Shown here one piece after another: positions 8,044 to 16,680 of a stretch of DNA of 64,000 nucleotides. Source of the DNA: Parachlamydiales bacterium (GTDB taxonomy: Bacteria; Chlamydiota; Chlamydiia; Chlamydiales; JABDDJ01); contig JBAZCF010000008.1 of the NCBI GenBank assembly GCA_041671045.1, positions 62,001 to 126,000 on the forward strand, in the 5' to 3' direction. Numbering within the stretch: position 1 is the first letter of the stretch; every line of letters begins with the position of its first letter. The notes under the pieces were generated by a model that worked only from the letters and a program-made list of their open reading frames with translations, had not been told where the DNA came from and did no database searches. The translations under genes and the position numbers were made by a program.

Positions 8044-11000
8044 ATGTCTTTTGATGCGACAAGTATTCAAAACGCTATACGCACAGGGGAACTCAACGGT
8101 ACCTCTTTTGATAAACTCATGCGTAATCAGGAATTTCTAAATTCAGATGACCTCTATAGCGTGGCTGTAGCAATTATCCATTCCTATTCTAATAATACGG
8201 ATATGCCCGCCATTAAGAGAGCGTACGATATACTCGAAAATACGAGTGTTAAAAGCCTGCCTGTAAATCAGAGGGGCATTATCAGCTATATCTCGATGTG
8301 GAGCTATAACAGCGTCAAAAGCAAATCTGAACAAATTATGTCTACAAACTTCTCCGACTATCTTCAAACGATAGTGACGACACAGACGACGGGTATCGAC
8401 CTTGAAAAAAAATTGGTTCGTCATGACAAACAGGTTGAGTCGTTTTTAAAGACTCTGGGCATACCTGCAAGTGAATGGCAAGAATTGAAATTGTTGATAG
8501 CCCAGCGTAAGGAAGGGAGTGCTATTCACTTATGGAATAGAATCATTGCAGAAGTTAGGGAGCAAAATCCCGGATTATTTTCAGGAACTAAAGATGTAGA
8601 AGATTTTCTTTTAGGGCACAAAACCGTCCAACATTTAGTTAAACCTGCTAGCATACTGCAGGCACGTTTTATTGCTATTTTTCCTAAAATTCCCCAGGCA
8701 GAAATTTTACCACAACATCTTGATGCCTGGTCAAAAATCCAGTTAAGCCTATTGAAGGGGGATGATCAAAGTTTTAAACAACTTTTAGAGAATAGCAATA
8801 TTACTCATATGGATGATTGGGATAACTATTTTATGACCTCTTCCACGTCGGATATAATTGAATCCCCCGCAACAACAATCAGCTACACCCTATTCAATAC
8901 ATCTAAGGATAATGTACAGCTCGCTCCCGGAAGAGTACGCCCTGTGACTCTAGACAATAGCCTATATTTTGCCGCTGCAACACCTACAAATGAGATTGAA
9001 TCTATTTTATTTTTTGAAGATGCTTCAGTACATAACATCAGCGTTATTGTAGACTTGCGAGGCGAATTTGAATTACCTAATAAATTCCTTCCTTCTGAGG
9101 TAGGGGAAAAATTAAATGGAATAGAACTTTTAGAAATCAAACATGAAAAAATTCCCCGCCCTTCTGACGCTGAAGATAGTCTCCAAGAAGTTATAAGGGC
9201 TACAGTTAAAGTGACCTCAAGAGATGGAACCGAAAAAAAATATCAGATATTACGTCTTAGAAATTGGGTGCCCAACGCCCCTCCTGATCCTGAAGCATTA
9301 CAATATGTCAGTCGTGAAGCTGCTAAAATAGAGAAGCAGACAAAAGGCAAATTATTGGTTACTTCTACCAAAGCCTTATCTCGCGTACCAGCCTTCTTGA
9401 TCTATCATCACGTCTCTGAAAGCAATGATCTTACCTTGAGAAAAATATATGAAACTTATGATCAATATACTTGGTCTGTTCCGGAAAAATTCTCTCATCA
9501 TCTAGATAGAATACTAAAAGCATTAAAGATTAATTCTGAGGAAGATGATTTCGATTTTGAGCTATTACAAGATGAAGCGAATACAACACATAGTCAGCCT
9601 CTACAAAAGAACCTTCATCTAAATCCCTTTCTTGAAGGGCTAGAGCCCTCAAAACAACAATTGTGTGCTTTGGCAGTAGCAGGTTTGCCTTCTCCCTATT
9701 ATTTGAACTTTCTAAGTAGTAATAACATTACTTACAAGGAATTGGAAAATAGATTCAGAGAAAAATATCCTAAGCAAGAACCCTCGATTGAATCCATCAT
9801 GTCAACCCTAGTCAATTCTAAATTATTTATTGAGCTATTTCCTGAACAGATTCCTAAGCTTAACACGTTTGAAAATATGATTTTACTTCCTCCTGAGCAA
9901 CTTGTCAAAATATTGCGCGCCGAGGAACTACCTGAGAGTTTAATTAAGCAGCTTTACATTCACTTTAGCCATAAGAAAACAGATAATGATTCGGAGAAAA
10001 AGCTACTTTTACTGGAGCTTGTGCATTCCCTACCTGAAATGCAGAAAGATTCAAAAAAAATCGATGCAGCGGCTAAAATTAGTACTGCAGAGGAATGTTT
10101 AACCAGAATAGAAGCATTTGTAAGTGGCATTCAGACATTCACGCATCTTACTATTCAGGGTAAATCTGTTGCAGAATCTCTGGGGAATGCTTTTTATACC
10201 GAACTGTACCCGGGTGCTTTCCTAGAAATGCCTGGGACAGAACTTGAAGTTTTAGAAGACCTTTTTGACATTCTAAAAGACTCCCCTGTGGATGCCCGTA
10301 ATATAGAACCACGCCTGAAAGCTCTGATACGCACACTAAATACTTTACACTCAGAAGAAAATCCCAATAAAGATGTACAGACAGCTCATACCCTGGTTAA
10401 TAGAATGGCTTCCTTAAAGGGTGCAGACATTGCAGGAAAATATGACAGAGGGTTTGCCCAAAGGATTTTTGGAGAAGGATACACATCTATGAATGATGTC
10501 ATCCGCGATATTAATGACGGAAAGTTGGCCCTTCCACCTCTGCCTTATAATGAAATGCTTACATTCCTGCAAACATTTGGAAGTAGAATTGTAAGATTTA
10601 AGATGCTTACGTTTATGAATGCTGTCATCCGCGATATTAATGACGGAAAGTTGACCCTTCCACCTCTGCCTTATAATGAACTGCTTACATTCCTACAAAC
10701 ATTTGGAAGTAGAATTGTAAGATTTAAGATGCTTGCGTTCGGTATGGAGAACTTGAAATGCGATCAGTATGTCCAACTGTTGAAATGTTGTCCGGGCCTT
10801 ATGCATATCCACGTAAATACTCCCCAGGATAAATATGAAGCTGCACAAGTTTCTAACCTCCTCCAAGAGATAGGTAAAAGGGAACACCTTAAAACACTCT
10901 ATTTAAACGGTATTATCTTTGGTCCGAAAGATGTAGAGAGGCTCTTCGGATCACCTAAGAAAGAATTAGAAGTGTTGAGTTATATATCCGATAGTTTAAG

Positions 11001-11745
11001 TGATGAAGGTGCTGCTGCTCTTGCCAAACATATTCCACAACTAACAAATTTAATAGAGCTTTCACTTTACACGAGCATGGCCCCTCAGAATGCGGTGGAT
11101 ATTGTTAAAGGGCTAAGAAATTTATCAAGATTTAAGACATTGGCTTTAGCACGTTTAGACCTTAGAAATCATCAAATTGAAATGGCGCAGAAAATAGGGG
11201 CCCTCACAAACTTAGAAACGTTGAATTTACGAGGAAATGTTCTAGAAGATGTTGGAGTATCTGCGCTTGCAGAACAGTTGCAGTATTTGAATAAATTAAA
11301 AGAGCTCCACTTATTTAATAATGGTATTGGAGATTCCGGAATTCAAAAACTTGCAGAAAATTTGCAGCAACTCCCGGAGTTAGAAATTTTAAATATTTCA
11401 GATAATAACATCAGCGATAGCGGTATAAAACAACTGGCCGATAAACTTAATCCTGCATTAAATATTCTTAAAATAAGCGACAACAAGATTTCGGATGAGG
11501 GGGCAAACGCTATAATAAGTAAGTTGCAATTTGTTAACTCATTAACTGAGTTAGACATAAGAAATAACAACCTCAGCGAGAATGTTATTCGAAATTTATT
11601 TAATCAATTTTTAATTCATCCACACTTAAGTAAAATGTCCGTCTTCCCTTCAGTTTTTCCGGGAACAGTAAATGAAACATTGTTAAAAAATGAATTTGAA
11701 GTGAAAAAAAAGGAAGCCATTAATAAAAACAAAGTGATTGAATAG
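8044..11745 (+). CDS. LRR protein with degenerate tyrosine-phosphatase-like domain (paralogue B)
   Basis: 1233 residues, starting 13 bases after paralogue A with a strong AAGGAGGGG site. The N-terminal 200 residues and the phosphatase-like block are paralogous to the preceding protein. In this copy the block starts at Tyr308 (LYFAAATP) and has SVIVDLRGEFE, RNWVPNAPP at the WPD position (Trp408) and LLVTSTKALSRVPAFL at the P-loop. There Ser441-x5-Arg447 replaces Cys-x5-Arg. A perfect-register 42-residue tandem duplication lies at residues 816-899. From about residue 930 to 1200 there are leucine-rich repeats of the ribonuclease-inhibitor type (LETLNLRGNVLEDVGVSALA; ELEILNISDNNISDSG). LRR proteins are typical host-interaction candidates in amoeba-associated chlamydiae. 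Function is unknown; effector status is inference. Confidence 0.75.
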   Translation: MSFDATSIQNAIRTGELNGTSFDKLMRNQEFLNSDDLYSVAVAIIHSYSNNTDMPAIKRAYDILENTSVKSLPVNQRGIISYISMWSYNSVKSKSEQIMSTNFSDYLQTIVTTQTTGIDLEKKLVRHDKQVESFLKTLGIPASEWQELKLLIAQRKEGSAIHLWNRIIAEVREQNPGLFSGTKDVEDFLLGHKTVQHLVKPASILQARFIAIFPKIPQAEILPQHLDAWSKIQLSLLKGDDQSFKQLLENSNITHMDDWDNYFMTSSTSDIIESPATTISYTLFNTSKDNVQLAPGRVRPVTLDNSLYFAAATPTNEIESILFFEDASVHNISVIVDLRGEFELPNKFLPSEVGEKLNGIELLEIKHEKIPRPSDAEDSLQEVIRATVKVTSRDGTEKKYQILRLRNWVPNAPPDPEALQYVSREAAKIEKQTKGKLLVTSTKALSRVPAFLIYHHVSESNDLTLRKIYETYDQYTWSVPEKFSHHLDRILKALKINSEEDDFDFELLQDEANTTHSQPLQKNLHLNPFLEGLEPSKQQLCALAVAGLPSPYYLNFLSSNNITYKELENRFREKYPKQEPSIESIMSTLVNSKLFIELFPEQIPKLNTFENMILLPPEQLVKILRAEELPESLIKQLYIHFSHKKTDNDSEKKLLLLELVHSLPEMQKDSKKIDAAAKISTAEECLTRIEAFVSGIQTFTHLTIQGKSVAESLGNAFYTELYPGAFLEMPGTELEVLEDLFDILKDSPVDARNIEPRLKALIRTLNTLHSEENPNKDVQTAHTLVNRMASLKGADIAGKYDRGFAQRIFGEGYTSMNDVIRDINDGKLALPPLPYNEMLTFLQTFGSRIVRFKMLTFMNAVIRDINDGKLTLPPLPYNELLTFLQTFGSRIVRFKMLAFGMENLKCDQYVQLLKCCPGLMHIHVNTPQDKYEAAQVSNLLQEIGKREHLKTLYLNGIIFGPKDVERLFGSPKKELEVLSYISDSLSDEGAAALAKHIPQLTNLIELSLYTSMAPQNAVDIVKGLRNLSRFKTLALARLDLRNHQIEMAQKIGALTNLETLNLRGNVLEDVGVSALAEQLQYLNKLKELHLFNNGIGDSGIQKLAENLQQLPELEILNISDNNISDSGIKQLADKLNPALNILKISDNKISDEGANAIISKLQFVNSLTELDIRNNNLSENVIRNLFNQFLIHPHLSKMSVFPSVFPGTVNETLLKNEFEVKKKEAINKNKVIE
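10489..10740 (+). repeat. 126-bp in-frame tandem duplication within paralogue B
   Basis: Two adjacent 126-bp copies (10489-10614 and 10615-10740), each encoding 42 residues that begin MN(D/A)VIRDINDGKL and end with RIVRFKML plus two residues. I count six base differences (about 95% identity), four of which change the amino acid. It is a recent duplication that keeps the frame and joins the middle region to the LRR domain. Confidence 0.9.
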
Positions 11746-11753
11746 GAGCCACT

Positions 11754-12608
11754 ATGCAGAAATTTCATAAACTTACCCCCCAGGAAGAGCATATTATCTC
11801 CCAAAAAGGGACTGAAGCTCCGGGCAGTGGCAAATACAATACTTTTTCAGAACCAGGCATTTATACCTGCAAACGTTGCGATACTCCACTGTATCTTTCC
11901 TCCCACAAATTTTCCTCGGGATGCGGCTGGCCAAGTTTTGACGATGAGTTACCCGGCGCTGTCTTACGTCATTTGGATGCGGATGGAGAACGTGAAGAAA
12001 TACTTTGCAAACATTGCGGAGCGCATCTAGGTCATGTTTTCATGGGTGAAGGCTATACCCACAAAGATACGCGTCATTGTGTTAATTCCATTTCTATGTC
12101 CTTCATTCCTGCGTTTACGTCCGAAGGGTATGAAAAAGCCATTTTTGCTGGCGGCTGTTTTTGGGGAGTGGAGTCTATGATGGAAAAACTGCCCGGGGTG
12201 ATGAAAACTACAGTGGGATATATAGGAGGGACTACCATTAATCCCACATACGAAGAAGTATGCACCGGACAAACAGGGCACGCAGAAGCAATTGAGGTCA
12301 TTTTTGATAGGGATAAAACTTCTTTTGAGGCCATAGCCAAATATTTCTTTGAGCTGCATGATCCTACACAGTCGATGCGGCAAGGACCTGATATAGGGAC
12401 GCAATATAGATCAGGAGTATTTTATCTATCGGAAGCCCAACGGACCATTGCACAAAAACTCATTAAGATATTGAAAGACAGAGGTTTAAATATTTCAACC
12501 GAAGTAACGGCTGCGGGACCTTTCTATCCGGCAGAAAAATATCATCAAAAATACTACGATGTCACAGGAAAACATCCTTATTGTCATCATTACACTAAGC
12601 GCTTTTAA
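11754..12608 (+). CDS. Peptide methionine sulfoxide reductase, MsrB-MsrA fusion
   Basis: 284 residues with two repair enzymes in B-A order. The MsrB part (about 1-125) has the structural zinc pairs CKRC and CKHC, SGCGWPSF, and RHCVNSISMSF with the catalytic Cys. The MsrA part (about 128-284) begins with the signature AIFAGGCFWGVE, whose Cys is catalytic, and contains GTQYRSGVFY and the C-terminal GKHPYCHHY. Together they reduce both diastereomers of methionine sulfoxide in oxidised proteins. No signal peptide is seen, so it is probably cytosolic. The start overlaps no gene; it follows the LRR gene by eight bases with a GGAG site, so it may be co-transcribed with it. Confidence 0.95.
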   Translation: MQKFHKLTPQEEHIISQKGTEAPGSGKYNTFSEPGIYTCKRCDTPLYLSSHKFSSGCGWPSFDDELPGAVLRHLDADGEREEILCKHCGAHLGHVFMGEGYTHKDTRHCVNSISMSFIPAFTSEGYEKAIFAGGCFWGVESMMEKLPGVMKTTVGYIGGTTINPTYEEVCTGQTGHAEAIEVIFDRDKTSFEAIAKYFFELHDPTQSMRQGPDIGTQYRSGVFYLSEAQRTIAQKLIKILKDRGLNISTEVTAAGPFYPAEKYHQKYYDVTGKHPYCHHYTKRF

Positions 12609-12627
12609 GCATTTTTTTTCTCCGTAC

Positions 12628-12654
12628 TTGACTTATTCAAGAAATCTTTAATAC
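12628..12654 (+). promoter_or_regulatory. Possible sigma-70 promoter for bicupin-aceB-aceA
   Basis: A good -35 hexamer TTGACT (12628-12633) is followed after 15 bases by TAATAC. The spacing is short, so the -10 is uncertain. It lies in the 75-base gap between the Msr gene and the bicupin gene. Confidence 0.3.
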
Positions 12655-12683
12655 CTTGAGTTAATTCAAATCGGAGACACCTA

Positions 12684-13703
12684 ATGGCATCCGCTACCCA
12701 TCTATTTTCGCTTGGAAAAATAAAGCCCCAGACAATCCGATCGGGAGGAAGCAGGACTGATGTCACCGTTCAACAATTACCCATATTGAATGGGCTTTCT
12801 TTATCCTATTTAGTTTTAGAACAAAAGGGAGTGCGCGAACCGCATTGGCATCCGAATGCTAACGAATTAAGTTATTGTGTTGAAGGATCCGCCTTAATGA
12901 CCATCTTTACGCCTGGTGCGGGACATGACACATTTACCATTACTGCAGGGGAAATTGTTTTTGTTCCGATGGGAGCTTTGCACCATATAGTCAATACAGG
13001 CGAAAAACCGTTTAAGCTTCTCATTTGTTTTGATAGTGAAACTCCAGAAGATCTAGACCTGTCCGCCGGTATCTCCGTGATGCCTGACCACATATTAGCG
13101 GCGACCTTTAGTGTGAACGAGAGCTTATTTAGCAAGCTTCCTAAAGAACCAAAAAGCGTATTCATCACAACTCTTGAAGAACCGGAAAAGCCGCCAATCC
13201 CATTCATTACTAATCGCTTTAAAATGGCGCTCGATGCAGAAAATCCCCAAATTCAGACGAAAGGCGGCTGGGTAAAGATGAGCAATCAATTCCTCTTACC
13301 GACTTTGCAAGGAATTTCTATTTATGGCGTGTCCTTGAATAAACTAGGTGCAAGAGAACCCCATTGGCATCCGAATGCTGCAGAGCTAAACTACCTTATT
13401 GAAGGCACTGCCCGCATTACCCTGCTATCTCCGGGGGGCTCTGCAGATACATTTGATATGGTAGCAGGCGACATGAGCTATATGCCCAAAGGTTATCTGC
13501 ATCATATTGAGAATACCGGAGAAGATCCGGCTAAATTTGCTATTTTCTTCAATCATATAGCCCCCTCAGATATAGGGCTTTCGGGCTGCTTAGGGGCCTA
13601 TCCTAATGATGTGCTCGCAGCCCTTTTCAAGGTACCGGCAGCCTATTTTGATAGTCTGCCAAAATATCAACAGGATTTATTTGTCATTAGCGGTGGAGGA
13701 TAA
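12684..13703 (+). CDS. Bicupin, oxalate-decarboxylase-like
   Basis: 339 residues made of two cupin barrels. Each has the metal-binding motif: REPHWHPNANELSYCVEG near residue 51 and REPHWHPNAAELNYLIEG near residue 221. The fourth ligand His is in LHHI of both halves (GALHHIVNTGE; YLHHIENTGE), so both sites could hold Mn or Fe. This pattern is that of oxalate decarboxylase/oxidase and their many uncharacterised relatives. The lid segment after the first barrel (FDSETPEDLDLS) differs from the classical SENST lid, so oxalate decarboxylation is not certain. The gene ends one base before the malate synthase start and so belongs to the glyoxylate-shunt operon, which suggests a role near C2 acids. 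Confidence 0.8.
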   Translation: MASATHLFSLGKIKPQTIRSGGSRTDVTVQQLPILNGLSLSYLVLEQKGVREPHWHPNANELSYCVEGSALMTIFTPGAGHDTFTITAGEIVFVPMGALHHIVNTGEKPFKLLICFDSETPEDLDLSAGISVMPDHILAATFSVNESLFSKLPKEPKSVFITTLEEPEKPPIPFITNRFKMALDAENPQIQTKGGWVKMSNQFLLPTLQGISIYGVSLNKLGAREPHWHPNAAELNYLIEGTARITLLSPGGSADTFDMVAGDMSYMPKGYLHHIENTGEDPAKFAIFFNHIAPSDIGLSGCLGAYPNDVLAALFKVPAAYFDSLPKYQQDLFVISGGG

Positions 13704-13704
13704 A

Positions 13705-15291
13705 ATGCCGGATCTAAAAGTGCCTGTAGAAACAGCGAAAAAGCCCTTGCCGGCAGAGGAACATATCCTTACTCCACAAGCAGTGCAGTTCCTGATTAAG
13801 TTGCATGAAAAATTTGATCCGCGGCGCCTAGAACTTATCAAGTTGCGTGAACAGCGACAAAAGAAGCTGGATAGCGGTGAGCAGCCTCAATTTCTAAGCA
13901 GCACAGAAGACATTAGAAAAGACACCTCTTGGAAAGTGGCATCCACTCCCGACGACCTGCAGAGAAGATGGGTAGAAATCACAGGCCCCACAGATCGGAA
14001 GATGCTTATCAATGCTTTGAATTCCGGCGCTGATGTATTTATGGCCGATTTTGAAGATGCCAATGCCCCTACGTGGAAGAATATGCTCGAAGGCCAGCAG
14101 AACCTTTACGAAGCTGTGCGCGGCACTATAGGCTTCACCTCTGCCGAAGGGAAACAATATAAGCTCAATCCAACGACAGCCGTACTAATGGTCAGGCCGA
14201 GGGGATGGCATTTAGAGGAACATCACTTCCGGGTTAAGAACGCACCTATCGCAGGCTCACTCTTTGATTTTGGACTGTATTTCTTTCACAATGCCCAGGC
14301 ATTAATTGACAAAGGAAGCGGTCCTTACTTCTACCTTCCGAAAATGGAAAACCATCTAGAAGCGCGTCTCTGGAATGAGGTATTCATTTTTGCCCAGCAA
14401 GAGCTTAATATCCCCAGAGGAACGATCCGTGCGACAGTATTGCTAGAGACTATTCTAGCAGCCTTTGAAATGGAGGAAATCCTCTATGAGTTGCGTGAAC
14501 ACTCTGCGGGGCTTAATGCGGGACGCTGGGACTATATCTTCAGCATCATCAAAAAATTTCATGCACGCAAAGATTTTGTATTTCCGGATAGAGCGCTGAT
14601 AGCAATGACAGTTCCCTTTATGCGGGCATATACACAGCTGCTCATTCAAACATGTCATCGACGCGGGGCACACGCTCTCGGCGGTATGGCGGCTTTTATA
14701 CCCAGCCGCAACGATCCGTCGGTCAATGAAATAGCATTATCCAAAGTGCGCGAAGATAAGGTGCGTGAATCCAGCGATGGATTTGATGGAACTTGGGTAG
14801 CGCACCCGGATTTAGTAAAGATCTCGCGCGATATATTTGAAAAGGCTTTACAGCAAAAACCCCATCAAAAAGAAAAAATCCCTAGTGGGACAGTCACAGC
14901 AGCAGAACTGGCTGACTTTAATATTCCCGGTGGAAAAATTTCTGAAGAAGGGATGCGCAAAAATATAAGTATAGCGTTGCAATATATCTATGCGTGGTTA
15001 TCCGGAATTGGTGCTGCTGCTATCTACAACTTGATGGAGGATGTAGCGACAGCTGAGATCTCGCGTGCGCAATTATGGCAATGGCTGCATCACCCCGCAG
15101 CAACCTTAAAACTTGGTTTAGAAGTTAATATCGGATTATACAACCTGATAATAGACCAGGAAATGCTCAAGATGGCTGAAAATAGCGATCCAGAAAAGTT
15201 GAAAATCGCAAAAAAATTGCTGGATGAAGTTGTGCTGCCTGAGAGTTTTGTCTCCTTTCTTACAATAAAAGCTTATAACCATTTACGGTAA
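13705..15291 (+). CDS. aceB: Malate synthase A (glyoxylate shunt)
   Basis: 528 residues, the usual length of malate synthase A. Recognisable stretches are GPTDRKMLINALNSGADVFM, FMADFEDANAPTW, the catalytic-region VLMVRPRGWHLEEHH, TVLLETILAAFEMEEILYEL and HALGGMAAFIPSR. It condenses glyoxylate with acetyl-CoA to malate in the cytosol. The ATG at 13705 follows the bicupin stop by one base and uses GGAGG in the bicupin end; the frame extends upstream to 13606 but that part overlaps the bicupin and is not conserved. Isocitrate lyase follows after six bases, which completes the shunt in one operon. Chlamydiaceae lack this pathway, so the genome keeps a wider carbon metabolism. Confidence 0.96.
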   Translation: MPDLKVPVETAKKPLPAEEHILTPQAVQFLIKLHEKFDPRRLELIKLREQRQKKLDSGEQPQFLSSTEDIRKDTSWKVASTPDDLQRRWVEITGPTDRKMLINALNSGADVFMADFEDANAPTWKNMLEGQQNLYEAVRGTIGFTSAEGKQYKLNPTTAVLMVRPRGWHLEEHHFRVKNAPIAGSLFDFGLYFFHNAQALIDKGSGPYFYLPKMENHLEARLWNEVFIFAQQELNIPRGTIRATVLLETILAAFEMEEILYELREHSAGLNAGRWDYIFSIIKKFHARKDFVFPDRALIAMTVPFMRAYTQLLIQTCHRRGAHALGGMAAFIPSRNDPSVNEIALSKVREDKVRESSDGFDGTWVAHPDLVKISRDIFEKALQQKPHQKEKIPSGTVTAAELADFNIPGGKISEEGMRKNISIALQYIYAWLSGIGAAAIYNLMEDVATAEISRAQLWQWLHHPAATLKLGLEVNIGLYNLIIDQEMLKMAENSDPEKLKIAKKLLDEVVLPESFVSFLTIKAYNHLR

Positions 15292-15297
15292 CAGATC

Positions 15298-16578
15298 ATG
15301 TACACACAAAAAGAAGTCGCTGCTATCGAGCAGGATTGGAAGACTAATCCCCGTTGGAAAGGTGTAGTAAGGCCGTATTCAGCAGAGAATATTGTCCAAA
15401 TGAGAGGCTCATTACATATAGACTATACCCTTGCCACATTGGGTGCAGAAAAGTTATGGAAATTGCTGAATACAGAGCCCTTTGTCAGGGCAATGGGGGC
15501 AATGACAGGTAATCAGGCCGTCCAGCAAGTGCAGGCGGGCCTAAAGGCAATCTATCTCAGCGGATGGCAGGTGGCGGCAGATGCCAATGACGCTGGTCAA
15601 ACGTACCCCGATCAAAGCCTTTATCCCTATCTAAGCGTTCCTCATTTAATTACCCGCCTCTACAATGCACTCATGCGAGCAGATCAGATAGAGCATATGC
15701 AGAATAAAGAACGCATTGACTGGTTTGTCCCCATCGTAGCAGATGCTGAAGCTGGATTTGGGGGTCCTTTAAACACTTTCGAGTCCATTCGCGCTATGAT
15801 CATCGCAGGTGCTTCCGCCATCCATTTGGAAGACCAGATCTCATCCATGAAAAAATGCGGACATATGGGTGGAAAAGTATTGGAGCCTATTCCCATCTGC
15901 ATAGAGAAATTGATTGCAGCAAGATTGGCCGCAGATGTTCTAGGAGTGCCTACAGTCCTTATTGCACGCACAGACGCTGAGTCTGCGGCCTATATCCGTT
16001 CAGAATCAGACGAGCTGGACAAAAAGTTCATTACAGGCGAAAGAACCTACGAAGGATTCTATAAAATAAATGGCGGCATCGAATATGCCGTGAGGCGTGG
16101 ATTAGCTTTTGCTCCGTACAGCGATGTCATCTGGTGTGAATCATCCAAACCTGATTTGGGTGAAGCAAAAGAGTTTGCTCAGGGGATACATGAAAAATAT
16201 CCGGGAAAGATCCTTGCTTACAACTGCTCCCCTTCTTTCAATTGGCGGTTGAACCTTGACGAAAAAACGATTAGCACCTTCCAAGAGAAACTTGGTGAAT
16301 TGGGTTATAAGTTCCAGTTTATCACTTTGGCAGGATTCCATTCCCTTAACGCAAGTATGTTTGACTTAGCCTTCAACTATGCCAAAACAGGCATGGCTGC
16401 CTATTCCAAATTCCAGCAGGAAGAGATGGAGTTAGAAAAAAATGGCGGATACAAGGCTTTAAAACACCAAAGTTTTGTAGGAGCCGGTTATTTTGACGAA
16501 TTGCTTACCATTATATCAGAAGGTCGAGCCACATCCCATGCGTTGAAAGGCTCCACAGAAGAATCCCAGTTCATGTAG
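15298..16578 (+). CDS. aceA: Isocitrate lyase (glyoxylate shunt)
   Basis: 426 residues. The active-site motif KKCGHMGGKVL is intact, with AGFGGPLNTFE and AIHLEDQ upstream and LIARTDAESAAYI, AYNCSPSFNWRLNL and ITLAGFHSLN downstream, all typical of the family. It splits isocitrate to succinate and glyoxylate, and the glyoxylate is used by the malate synthase encoded six bases upstream. No strong ribosome binding site precedes the ATG, so translation is probably coupled to aceB. A perfect hairpin terminator follows at 16590 and closes the operon. Confidence 0.97.
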   Translation: MYTQKEVAAIEQDWKTNPRWKGVVRPYSAENIVQMRGSLHIDYTLATLGAEKLWKLLNTEPFVRAMGAMTGNQAVQQVQAGLKAIYLSGWQVAADANDAGQTYPDQSLYPYLSVPHLITRLYNALMRADQIEHMQNKERIDWFVPIVADAEAGFGGPLNTFESIRAMIIAGASAIHLEDQISSMKKCGHMGGKVLEPIPICIEKLIAARLAADVLGVPTVLIARTDAESAAYIRSESDELDKKFITGERTYEGFYKINGGIEYAVRRGLAFAPYSDVIWCESSKPDLGEAKEFAQGIHEKYPGKILAYNCSPSFNWRLNLDEKTISTFQEKLGELGYKFQFITLAGFHSLNASMFDLAFNYAKTGMAAYSKFQQEEMELEKNGGYKALKHQSFVGAGYFDELLTIISEGRATSHALKGSTEESQFM

Positions 16579-16589
16579 TCAACTTTTGT

Positions 16590-16645
16590 GTGCATAACAA
16601 TAGAAGTTTTAAGGGCTTACTATTGTTATGCACTTTCTCTCTTCA
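16590..16645 (+). terminator. Rho-independent terminator of the aceBA operon
   Basis: A perfect 14-bp inverted repeat (GTGCATAACAATAG at 16590-16603 with its complement at 16620-16633), a 16-base loop and a T/C-rich tail. It starts 12 bases after the aceA stop. Confidence 0.8.
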
Positions 16646-16680
16646 TTTTCAAAAAGTCCAAATTGGGCTATACTATTTGC

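Noticed and set aside
13606..13704. N-terminal extension of malate synthase
   Set aside because: It overlaps the bicupin coding end, lacks similarity to the enzyme, and the ATG at 13705 has a good binding site.
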